Part shown: piece by piece, positions 51,038 to 61,771 of the stretch
How positions within the stretch are numbered: position 1 is the stretch's first letter
How the letters are laid out: the number at the start of each line of letters is the position of its first letter
Source: Sipunculus nudus
Taxonomy: Eukaryota > Annelida > Sipuncula > Golfingiida > Sipunculidae
Assembly: GCA_026874595.1 (NCBI GenBank)
Contig: CM049309.1
Coordinates: 72,648,426-72,712,425, forward strand
Direction of reading: 5' to 3'
Length of the DNA: 64,000 nucleotides
The notes under the pieces: generated by a model
What the model was told of the DNA's origin: nothing
The model's database searches: none
Seen by the model: only the letters and a program-made list of their open reading frames with translations
Position numbers and translations under genes: made by a program

Positions 51038-53001
51038 GTAAGACAAGTTTTTATGTGTTTGTGTATGTGTGCATGATTGTGTATCTGTGTATTTCTGTAC
51101 CACTGTGAGTTTTGTTTGTGGCAGTTGTGAAATTTCACATGTATTTTACTACACATGTGATTCCATATATAACCAGGTTCAGAAGACTGACTTTTGAACT
51201 GTCAAAGTGAGGAAGAGCTCCAGAGATTTTCTTTCTTGTATTGATAATTTTGCTATAATAGCTAACTGTGAATGTAACATGTGAGTGTAACATAACAAAA
51301 AAAGGGTCAGAGGCCACAAGAACCTCTGCCAGGATCCAAGTCATACTACACAAGGAAATATTTGTCATGGTTTAACAACTCCATTCACTGATAGCTTTGT
51401 AACAATGGCTCTTGGCCTCAGCATAGACAAAAAAGATACTTTGGTTAGTTTTTTGTTCTTGAGGGTTTCAAATTAACAGTATTTGTGAAAGGGAAATTAT
51501 CACGAAAGTAAAAAGTGAATATGACCTCTCTTCTACACAGATGAAAAGCCACTTGTGTACCTTAGCCTCATCGGCATTTCATAATGTGCCCATATAATAT
51601 GCCTTGTAGCTTCTATTTTAATATATTTTTATGGTAGCTGTAAACCAAAAAATGATATTATAAATAGTATCAGATCTTTCATAAATCTGCCACTATTGGA
51701 GATAATTTCCGGTTATTCAGTGTTTCCTAAACTTGTTAAGATTTTTACAAACATATTTGGTAATTAACATAATAATGGTTATGTAAATTGTGTAACTTGA
51801 TGTAAGGTAAGATTGTTAAAATTCCTTGTTAATCAATTGGGATTTGTATATATTTAAACCCACAAATTTGAAGCCAACCACAAAAGGTGTATTTCTTGTC
51901 GGAAATAAAGTCTATAAATAAAAAACAAAACACGTGATGGTGATCCAGGTTACCTCCAGAATTTAATAGATTATTCCTTGGCTGTAATCCTGATCCTCCA
52001 CAAAATTTCAACAAAACCTGTTCAGAACTTTTTTCATAAAATTTCACACATACAAATAAAGGGTAAAACCTAATACTCTCCCCACCAGGCAGAGATATAA
52101 TAAATACGGCCTAGCTTTGATCCTTATCTGTCAGTGAAAATTTTGGATATAGTTTATAAATAACTGAGAAAAAAGACAGAGCTCAGCTTGGGTCCCTGTG
52201 TAATTGTTATTGCCTTATAAGCATGCCATATGTTGCATCTATATATTAATAGCGTAAGGCGATTTTTGTGATTTTCCGTATCTCCTCTGATATATCCGTA
52301 CGGATTCCCGTGATTTTCGACATACATATGCTCTGGGTTTGTTCGAAGAGATTCCGCCCCCTTTTATTTGCAATATTTGCGTATTACCTGCATAATTAAT
52401 AATTTTAATATTTGCTCCCCCGTGGGCCCCTCTTTTCTTTGTGTCTTTGGGCCCGGTAAAACAATGGCCATAGCGTGTGCGATGGCGGGACAGGGTTTTA
52501 CTCCGGGGGCCTCATTTGGGGTTTTCTTATATTTGCGGTCACCGGCCCAAAATAATCCCCATCGGAGATCCTTTCTCAAAAGGGGGATCTATGAAAGAAT
52601 TGTTTTGCAGGCCTTCCTGCGACCAGGGGGTTGCAAAAAGAGGGCTCCTTCATTTGACCTGATATGCTTGAGTGCACAACTACCGTGTAACAGGAAAATT
52701 GTGATGGTTAGGCCAAAAAAAAAGATTTGATTCTCAGGCATTTTTTTTTTCAGAACATGTGCGGGCGGGCGATATTTTACCTTTATTTTGTATGTTTCGA
52801 TAAAAATGTCATATGATCAGGGAAAAGTATTACAATAACATATTTGTTTTGCTAAGCAGGCAAAAGCACTCTATAACAAAAAAAAATCTGATCAAAATTG
52901 TATTATTTTTTCTTCTTTAAAGATGAAAATCAAAATAACAATTTTGAAACATGCGGGGGGGGGGGGTAAAATTGACGAATGCGGTGTCTAAGAACCAAAC
53001 C
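51038..53001. other. ARFGAP1 intron 7, first part
   Basis: No exon was recognised. It contains a family I repeat at 52239-52325, a G run near 52954 and a GC-richer block at about 52410-52640 without a recognisable protein. Confidence 0.4.
52239..52325. repeat. dispersed repeat, family I, copy 1
   Basis: Shares 'ctatatattaatagcgtaag', 'gtgattttccgtatctcc' and 'ccgtacggat' with 56807-56893. Confidence 0.65.
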
Positions 53002-56000
53002 TTTTTTAGCTCAGCTGACTATAAGTCATCTGAGCTATAGTCGTGGTCCATTGTCCGTCGTCCATCCGTCTGTCGTGCCGTCCGTCTGTCCGTCTGGATG
53101 TCCGTCCATAAGACTGGCACGTTTCGACACCGTTGGACCTATGAATCTGAAATTCAGCATACAGTTAGATGTCCCCAAAATCTCCTACCATGCCAAAAAT
53201 TGGGTCAATAGGACTTCGTTCCTTCGAGATATTAAGGAAGAACCTCAATTTTTTATTAGAAATCTATTTTCACACTTCAGGACTGCCTCATATCAAAACC
53301 ACTCATCTGGTTTTCTTCATATTTACCATAAATATTCCTCTATATAGTTCCTATGTACATGCCAGATATTAAGTCAGTATTATATAATTTAAAAAAGTTA
53401 TAGGCCCAAACATAATGGACTTTGTAAAAAAATCAGGAAGATATTTGGTCACTTAAGACCAAAAGTGTTAAAGGTAGGGACTTTTTACCAGTATTACAAC
53501 TTTAATTAAACAAAATTTAATTGTATACCAAAAATTAGATCAAAATCTGTTAATTTTTTTTAAATATTGGCAAAAATATAAAATTGGTACCTTAAATTTT
53601 GCCCAAGTTTGCACAGCATGTACACATAAGGATTTAATCTGTTAAAATCTGAAATTTGAAAATAAAAGCTGCAAAATTAGGCTAGTTATTGAATTTTTTG
53701 GAGGCTCTTGTTGTATTCCCTTACATTGTCAAGCAGTCCACTTTGATGACTGTAGGTCATTCAGTGCACATCTCTATGCTCCCCAGGCTGTTGGCATAAT
53801 TTTAGAAGTCCCCAAAATCTCCTACCATACCGAAAATTGGGTCATTAGGACTTCGTTCCTTTGAGATATTAAGGAAAAAAACTCTGTTTTCCATAAAAAA
53901 GAGCCATTGTTACACTTCAAGGCTGCCTAATATCAAAACCACTGATCTGTTTTTGATCGTATTTAGTATTCACATTCTTTCATACATTCTCTATGAACAT
54001 ACCAAAAATTAGGTCAGTATTGGGTATTATTTTGAAGTTATGGGCCAAAACATAATGCATTTTTTTTAAAATCAGGAAATATATTTACTCACCTAACATG
54101 AGAATTGCTGAACCTAGAGACTTTTTTCAGGAATATAACTATATTTAATCAAGATTCAATTGTTTACCCAAAATTAGATCTAAATTTTGCAAATTTTTCA
54201 AGTTATTAGCATAAATAAAAAATCAATACCTTAAATTTTGTCCAACTTTGGCACTGTTGATTTAATTTTCACAGCATATATACATAAGGATTTAATCTTT
54301 TAAAATCTGAAATTTCAAAGAAATTGATTGGAAAGAATAGCTTTTATTCATGTTTTCATACACCATGTCAGGTGTTGTTTACATCTAGCCCACCTAGTAG
54401 TACAGCCTTCACTTGCATTATGTAACCCACCCCAGGCAGCTTGCCTTGGGTCAGCTTGGCCACTACCAGCAGGCTTCCCCTCTGCCCTGCACTCCCCCCC
54501 CCCTCCCCCAGATGGTGCATAAACTAGATGAATGTTATTATTTTCTGTATTTGATTCATTCTTATTCTAGGCTGTGCTACATTTTAGATTTTGTATTGTA
54601 CCACCAGGGTTACAATGATTAAAGTGTACATTTAATTGTGTCAACAAAGTGGTGTATTGCTATGAAAGTGTGGATGTTCATCAGATAAGTAATTCCTTAC
54701 TTCAGAAGAGTAAAAACTTCACCAGGTGTGAATTTGACTATTAATTCCAGTAATAAATTAAAACTGGGATAGTAATTAGCACAATGATATTGTTTGTCCC
54801 TCATTCAACCAACAGTGTGTACACTTTATTTGAAAAGATGTTTTATTTTATCAAATTTACTTAATCTTTTTTTTTTATTTTGGTGAATAAAATTAAGCAG
54901 GTACTGAAAACTCCAATGTGCAAAACTTTTTAATAGTGATTCAAGGAATATTCTTGTAGATGCCATGTTGTGGCATTATTTTCTTTTAAATTCAGTTTAA
55001 ACATTTATGATTTAAAAATAATAAAATATATGTGTATGCATAATATGACCCAATATGAGCTACACTCTGGATATATGAAGATTGCAACTTTTGCAACAAT
55101 TCTAATATTTTAACTTATATTTTCAGGTTTTTTTATTAAAAATTTATAAAACCTGTGAATAAAAAAAATGATTCAGATAAAAACTTCTTAATGGAAAAAG
55201 TGGATATGCTAAAAAAATAGGATTATATATAAACTTAAATGCATTATTCCCTTGAAAGTGAAATAAAGGTATTAGTCCTTTCTGTCCACTTGTCTGTTCA
55301 TCTGTAAATTTTCATATGCATCACAGTATCTCAAAACTTTTACTGTTTTTCTTCATGACAGTCTTGTCAGAGTATTAGTTTGCAATCATATATTTAGAAC
55401 TTTACTATAACCAAGTAGGAGGGCCCCTTTCCTCTTAGCTTTTCATATTCTTATATAAATGAAAAACATTACAATAGAATATTTCTACATCCACCTTCGT
55501 GCTGCCCTCACTTTTCCCTTCTCCGAAACCCATCCCAAAGTCAGTCTCAGTAAGCAAGAACAAGATGAATCAGATATATACATACTTTAATTTTTTGTAT
55601 AACTATTTGTCCATAGGTACCTATGTACATGCCAGAAATTATGTCAATATTGTGTAATATGTAGACATAGTGGGCATCACAATAATGTACCTTGTCAAGA
55701 CTAAAGAGATATTGTGTCATACAGTCACAAATTCATAGTTAATCATAACATCATATCTGTCAAATTGAAAGCTTTCACACTACCATACACTTTAGATCCT
55801 TCAACAAATAGCCTTATCATCAATCTACTACTGCTTATTACTGCTGTTATTGCATTCATATTTGCTCAAACATATCACAATTTTCAACCCCTCCTAAATA
55901 AATAAAAAATAAACCACTATATTTGACTCTATTAATCCAACAGTCAGGTTATTTCATTTATCATTTACTCACATATTACATTACATTCCTTTATAATAGC

Positions 56001-56115
56001 TCAACATGTCCATGATATTCATAAGCTTTATCGACTCGATATAGTATCACAGTGGAGGAACATTTATAGTCCAATCACGATCAGCTGAGCGCTGTGACCA
56101 GTGGGTCCCTTGTTT
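53002..56115 (+). repeat. hairpin-ended modular repeat, family A, copy 2
   Basis: The hairpin at 53007-53037 is identical to copy 1 (14-nt arms, ATA loop). A (GTCY)n tract follows, then about 700 bases nearly identical to 760-1550. A second, more diverged inner module starts at about 53803, repeating the text of about 53168. The 3' end is TCAGCTGAGC, then a degenerate palindrome and CCCTTGTTT near 56080-56115. The frame over 52979-53347 is repeat translation. Confidence 0.75.
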
Positions 56116-56806
56116 TATTTGGCCTTATACAATCACCCGTCGCACGTAGTCCAGGGCCTTGCATGAGATTGAGGTCCTTGACAAATATATCGAGGCCTAC
56201 CATGTGACAGATGTAAAGAAAATGTTAATCAAATTCACATCTTGGTTGGTACAGTGTGATGTGTACACGTGTTGAGTGCCATTATACATTACCAAAGTTG
56301 TATATATATAATATTGACTTAAATTGTTTTGAAATTGAGATTTTTCCTCATTACAGCAGTTACAAATGTAAATCTCCTGTAAAATTGTAAATTTAATAAG
56401 TTTGTGCTGATATTAGTTCCTTTTACATGCAGGTGCCATATGGCATTTCATTTTCAATGATGTTTATGCAATACTCTTTGTTTTGAAAGACTTTTTCTTT
56501 CATTCAGTTTATGTATGCTTACTGCGTATAAGTCATGGCCATCACTGTTACTATTTCCACAAATAAAGCTGTTTTTCTTTGCATTTTTGTCTATAAGGTC
56601 TATTTCTTGGACAGTTTCTTTTGTATGTATATGTGATATTATAGATCAGTTTCTCATGTCACATGGTATATGTGTAGGTGACTATTTGTCAAAGACTCCG
56701 ACCACATTTTAGGGACTGGCTTAATTCGAGAGACCGTGTGCCACTGTACGCTGATCCGAAACAATCCCGAAAAATTTTTACCCACAACACTATACATATA
56801 ATGGAA

Positions 56807-56893
56807 CTATATATTAATAGCGTAAGGCGATTTGTGTGATTTTCCGTATCTCCAGATTTTCGATGGATTTCCGATACCACCGTACGGATCGTC
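56807..56893. repeat. dispersed repeat, family I, copy 2
   Basis: Second copy of the element at 52239. Identity is highest over the first 45 bases. Confidence 0.65.
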
Positions 56894-56994
56894 GTGTTCG
56901 CTCCAAACCATGCGTAGCACAGGTAATTGCTAGTATAGTTTAATACTCGTGAACTGGTGTGATATGTAAATTCATATTTCCACTTTAATCAGAA

Positions 56995-57333
56995 CCCCAC
57001 CAAGGCAGTCATCTATCAGTCATGCTCTTTGGTGCATATTTGTTCAAGCGATTGCCCTGAAAATTTTACTGAAGATAGATGCCTATGAGAGAAGGTGCCT
57101 CATATCAAATAACAAACCTATCAGAAATTTAATATGGTCACCAGGCAGCAGGGTTGGGGTTCCTTTTGCAGGGATTTTCTCCAGATTGGCTCAAGCATTG
57201 CTGTCAAAATTTTACTGAAGATTGACACCCATGAGAGCATGTGTGCATGAATTTTAGACCCATCAGAATTACAATATAGTCACCAGGAAGACATCTTGGG
57301 ATCCCTCTCATGTGCATTATCTCAAGAATTGAA
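56995..57333 (+). repeat. modular repeat, family E
   Basis: Two diverged units of about 140-150 bases share 'tcaagc.attgc', 'aaaattttactgaaga', 'cc.atgagag' and 'aatat.gtcaccagg'. The wording resembles the inner units of family B at 15431-16435. No termini are visible. Confidence 0.55.
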
Positions 57334-58078
57334 TCTGAAAACAACTGGGAAAACCAAGGAGATGATTATAGACTTTCAGAGTAAAAGATCAGAGATTTTG
57401 CTCTTAGAAATTAATGGTTCTCTGGGGAAATTGTTGATTCTTTGAAATTTTTAGGTATCCATATAACATCAGACTTGATGTGGAGGAAAATGTAAATTAT
57501 TGTACGAAGAAGGCCCAACAGAGGCTATACTTTTTAAGGAGACTTAAAGGGTTTGGTGTTGGTCCACCGTGCTGCTGAAATATTATAGAGCAGTTATAGG
57601 AAGTGTGTTGATGCACTCTGTCACTGTATGGGGAGGAAGCATCAATGCCCAGGAATGGACATTACTTAATAGGGTTATGAACAGCTGGGAAGATAGTCAG
57701 GGCTTCTTTACCATCTTTTAAATCAATTTACCATAACAGATTGCTAAGGAAAGCTAATGCTATAGTTAAAGATTGTAATCACCCAGCACACCATCTGTTC
57801 TAAATAATGAAATCTGGAGCTCGTTATTGGTTGTTCCCAAGTTATTCAAAAACAATTTTAAGGAGTACCTACGCATCAGCAATCCGGGAACTAAACCTAT
57901 ACCTTGCAGACAACTAGTCTGTAGACAAATATCTTTTATATACAATTTTATGAATTTATATATTTATTTTTCATCAGTGTATTTTTTTACAGCAAGCTAG
58001 TCAAGACATATACTGTTGTATATAATACTTTTAATATGTTTGTATAGCAAATAAAGTATCCTATCTTATCTTATCTTT
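57334..58078 (+). pseudogene. broken non-LTR retrotransposon, 3' end
   Basis: Fragments in several frames give KTKEMIIDF, SLKFLGIHITSDLMW, CTKKAQQRLYFLRRLKGFG, LLKYYRAVIGSVLMHSVTVW and NHPAHHLF. In order these are the thumb/connection and C-terminal region of CR1/L2/Rex1-type reverse transcriptases. At least four frameshifts or stops separate them. The element ends in AATAAAGTATCC followed by TATCT repeats at about 58050-58075, a typical short-repeat tail. The polymerase catalytic motif is upstream of the surviving part and absent. Confidence 0.8.
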
Positions 58079-58520
58079 GCCTGTGTGTCATCCAGTATTG
58101 GCACAGGGCTGTCATTTTGAGGAACTTGGCATCATTGGCTGTGGACTTCCAGGTCCCCCTCCCCCAGTCATTGCGAGGTCTTCCATTAATTTCCCATGGT
58201 ATTGCTTTTGTATGGTCTCTTTCTTTCTGTAACCGGCAGAGACTGCAGACACCACAAAAATTAGCACTTCTTTTGTTTTGAGTGCTTCTGCATTCAGATG
58301 GTGCTCTTGAGAATAAGACGTAATCCATGAGAGAAAAATAAAATAAAAAGGCTATATACAGGAGCCTTCACATAGGTGATAAATGATTTATAGGGCTTCC
58401 CTAGGATTTGAATTATGTTGTAGTATTGCTCCTACGAGTTTCTGTTGACTGGAAGTTAGTTCAAACCTGACCACAGTGAGTTAATGTCCAAGCTGGCTGT
58501 TCCACAGAGGTTCTTTTCTG

Positions 58521-59200
58521 CATTAGTGACTGTACATTTGTGAATATTCCTTGATGAAGTTCCTGAAACTGGATCATATGCTGGACCCACACCAAAATCT
58601 AATTGGTTCTTAATTAGCCATTTTCCCCTAAATGGCCTGAAAATTTAATGAGTCCAATAATGATTGCACGAGTAATGATGTGAACTAGAGCCTGTAGCCG
58701 AGTTAGCCACACAAATGTGGCTGGCTTGGACAGAAAGATGGCTGACTTTAATAGTAAGCTGAGTTTCTTGGCTTGACTCAGCTTGCAAAATGTCGGCTGG
58801 CTTAAACTGACCTGAAAGCCTTTCCATTTGACGATGTTACAAAGTATCCATTTTATGCTGCATGTTGCAAAGTATCAATTTTTTGAAAGCAGGCTATCTA
58901 TATTACGTGTGACATATTGCATCCATTTTACATTTAACAATTAAAGTTCAAGTATGGTTTATCCTGTTGGTTTCATAAGCCAACATTTTCATGCTTAAAC
59001 ACTTCACTGCTCCTTTCAGCAACAAGAAACAATAATTACAAAAGCTGAACATCTGTTTAGGGCATTTTTAATTGTCTCCTGATAAACATTGCTCGGCTTG
59101 ATCTCAACTCAGCTGGCTGCGGTGCAAAATGGCAGCAGTGCCAAGCTCTGTGTGAACAACATATACACACATAAACAAACAGGGAAGAATGCATAACCTA
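58521..59200. repeat. dispersed repeat, family H, copy 2, interrupted
   Basis: The left part 58521-58685 and right part 59158-59200 together match 6786-6997. The gap is filled by the insertion at 58686-59150. Confidence 0.7.
58679..59157. mobile_element. nested hAT-like non-autonomous insertion
   Basis: A 465-bp element (58686-59150) lies between TGTGAAC at 58679-58685 and 59151-59157. Its ends are TAGAGCCTG and CAAGCTCTG, an imperfect terminal inverted repeat (7/9). The duplication is 7 bp, or 8 bp with one mismatch if the right border shifts by one base. The comparison with 6786-6997 shows the empty site. No coding capacity. The hAT assignment is tentative. Confidence 0.7.
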
Positions 59201-60265
59201 CTGGCTACCGATGTATGTTGAGTCATACAGCTACCTGATATCCCTGTGAGGACCCCAATGATAAAGATTTCCTGTGTTCAGGCAGAATGACAATGTCCGT
59301 TTCATTGACATAGGTTAACCTATGATATTTAAATTTGTGTAGGTATATCAGTATGAGGGTGGATCAGTTATTGTATGGAGAGTATGCCTATCAAAATAAA
59401 TGGCAATTCTTTGAATGTGGCCTATTAAGTGATTTTCAAATAAAACACTTAATATACAAGTGTGGGTCCTTTGAAAGATTAACATGTTGGGTATGCGCAA
59501 GTGCTTGAAATCTAAAAAGATAGTTATTTGCAGATATTTTGAAATATAATAAGCCAGTTATTTGTATCCTCTTTAAAATATAACATGCATTATAAATGTA
59601 ACATTTTCTGTTCATAATATAACACATTAGTTGTATATATTACACACCACCTTGATATTATGAAAACAAGTTTTAAATATAAAACATATCAGATATATCA
59701 TATATTTTGAATATATCACATTTGTAGGCCATTTTTAATTTGGGTCTTGAACAATGTAAATAATGTGATAAATTCTGCCAATATATTTTTCTATCTTCAT
59801 GTTAAGGTTGAACAGTGATGTTGATGATCAAATTTCATAGTGATGACTCTTTAAAACATATGACATCATAAACTTCCTTAAATTTATTCTTTAGGAATTA
59901 AATTGTTTTATTAGTAATTTTATCTATTTATCTGACGACCTTATTTTTTGCTTGGTTTGAAGGTTTTTTTTCACTTCTTTGAATGCTTGAAACTGTTATA
60001 GTTAACTCTTCTTCCACTAGATGTCGCCATGAGCATGTGATTTGTCTTACCACTCTCATCCCATCATCAATCAATCAAATTGTGTGCTTGACTGAAGTGG
60101 TTAGGTTGGTGTTATAAAAAAACAACCTACTCTATGAATTTTTTTAATATACACTGAAACAGTCCATATTTTCTTAAGAGATAGTCACCAGTAAATTTTT
60201 ACTTAATGAACACATTTTCATATCTATACAGAGTATGATGAAAATACCATAACATTCATATTATT

Positions 60266-61456
60266 GTATCGCCAGACATAGTCTGGAGATACTATGGTTT
60301 AGGCACAGTTGCGCCGCCGCCGCCGCAGAAATTTCTTTTGGACACAATAACTCAAAAAATATTTCAAGGATCTTTTTCAAACTTGACACATTTATAGATA
60401 TAGGTGAGAGGACGAAGCCTATTTAAAATGGGGTCATGACCTCAACTAGGAGAGTGACCTTGACCTTGAATAGATCCATTTTTGGGGAAAATCACACAAA
60501 TTCTTAAATATCTCAAGAAATCTTTCATGGATTTATCCAAAAATCAAGTTGGACAAAGATCTTGGATAGTGATGTCATGTACCGGAAACTGGTGGTGCCA
60601 CCTAGTATCCTTTTCTTGTTTTTGTGCCGTTTAATACCCCCATCATTGCCACTTGACAGTACTTTTAGCATCACAAAACAAAAACTGATTGACAGATTTC
60701 TTTAATATTATGCATGTACATAGGTATGGGTTATGGGATGATGTATATTAAAATTGGGGTCATGACCTTTCCTTTGAGAGTGGCTTTGACCTTGAATATT
60801 ACCATATATGGTGAAAATCACATAAAATCATGAATATCTTAAAAAGGGATTCATGGATTGGTCCAAAAATCAAGTTGACGGAAGATCTTGAATAGTTTTG
60901 TCTTTTGCAGAAGATAGGTGGCGCCACCTGTTGTCCTTTTCTTGTTTTTTGCGCCTTTGAATACCCCATCATTGCCACTTGACAGTATATACTGTGAGCA
61001 TTATAAGTCAAACAGTAATGGACAGATTTCTTTCATGTTATGCATGTATATAGATATGGTTTTTGGAATGAGGTATATTTAATTTTAAATTTAATTGTAA
61101 AATTTAATTTAATTTAAATTATTTTTTTTTAATTTAATTTTTTTTTTCAAATGTTTGATATTTTGGAATGCAGTTTATTGATTTGGGGTCATGACCGTGA
61201 CTATGAGAGTGACCTTGACCTTGAATATTCCCATATTTGGTGAAAAACATAAAATCATGAATATCTTAAAAAGGGTCACTTGACAGCACTGTGAGCATTA
61301 TAAGTCAAAAACCCTTTGATCAATTGTCCTTCCCAATCCAAAATATTCCTATATTTTGTACAAATGTTTCTCACATTCATTGCTAAAATACAAATACATC
61401 ACATTATATCAACAAAATACCACAAAACCTCATTTGTCTGGCAATACTATGTCTAG
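60266..61456 (+). repeat. hairpin-ended modular repeat, family C
   Basis: A 5' hairpin at 60266-60292 has arms GTATC.CCAGAC and GTCTGG.GATAC around ATA. A GCC-repeat tract follows at about 60312-60326. Three tandem modules of about 320-350 bases share 'gacagattctttaat.tta', 'gtcatgacc', 'gtgaccttgaccttgaat' and 'ggtggcgccacct' (near 60591 and 60917). The 3' end repeats the 5' end inverted (TGTCTGGCAATAC at 61435-61447, 12/13) and finishes with CTAG at 61453-61456. Confidence 0.8.
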
Positions 61457-61510
61457 TTGCATTATTGCTGTTGTCACAAAAATGGATTTATAAGCAATAA
61501 TATTATGATA

Positions 61511-61771
61511 AAGAAGTTCTTTCTTTTGAAAGTGAAAGTGCTTGATTAATTATATAAATGAATTTCATTGTTATTGGTGATTTCCTTTAAAAAGATGGTT
61601 CTTTCTTTTAAAAGTAAGCGAACATGCTTGATTAGTTATATAAATGAATTTCATTGTTATTGGTGATTTCCTTTAAAAAGATGGTTCTTTCTTTTGAAAG
61701 TGAGCAAACATGCATGATTATTTAAATAAATGAATTTCATTGTTATTGGTGATTTCCTTTAAAAAGATGGC
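61511..61771 (+). repeat. 86-bp tandem repeat, three copies
   Basis: Units contain 'ttctttcttttgaaag', 'aatgaatttcattgttattg' and 'gatttcctttaaaaagatgg'. The phrase aatttcattg recurs at 61561, 61647 and 61733, giving an exact 86-base period. Confidence 0.9.
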
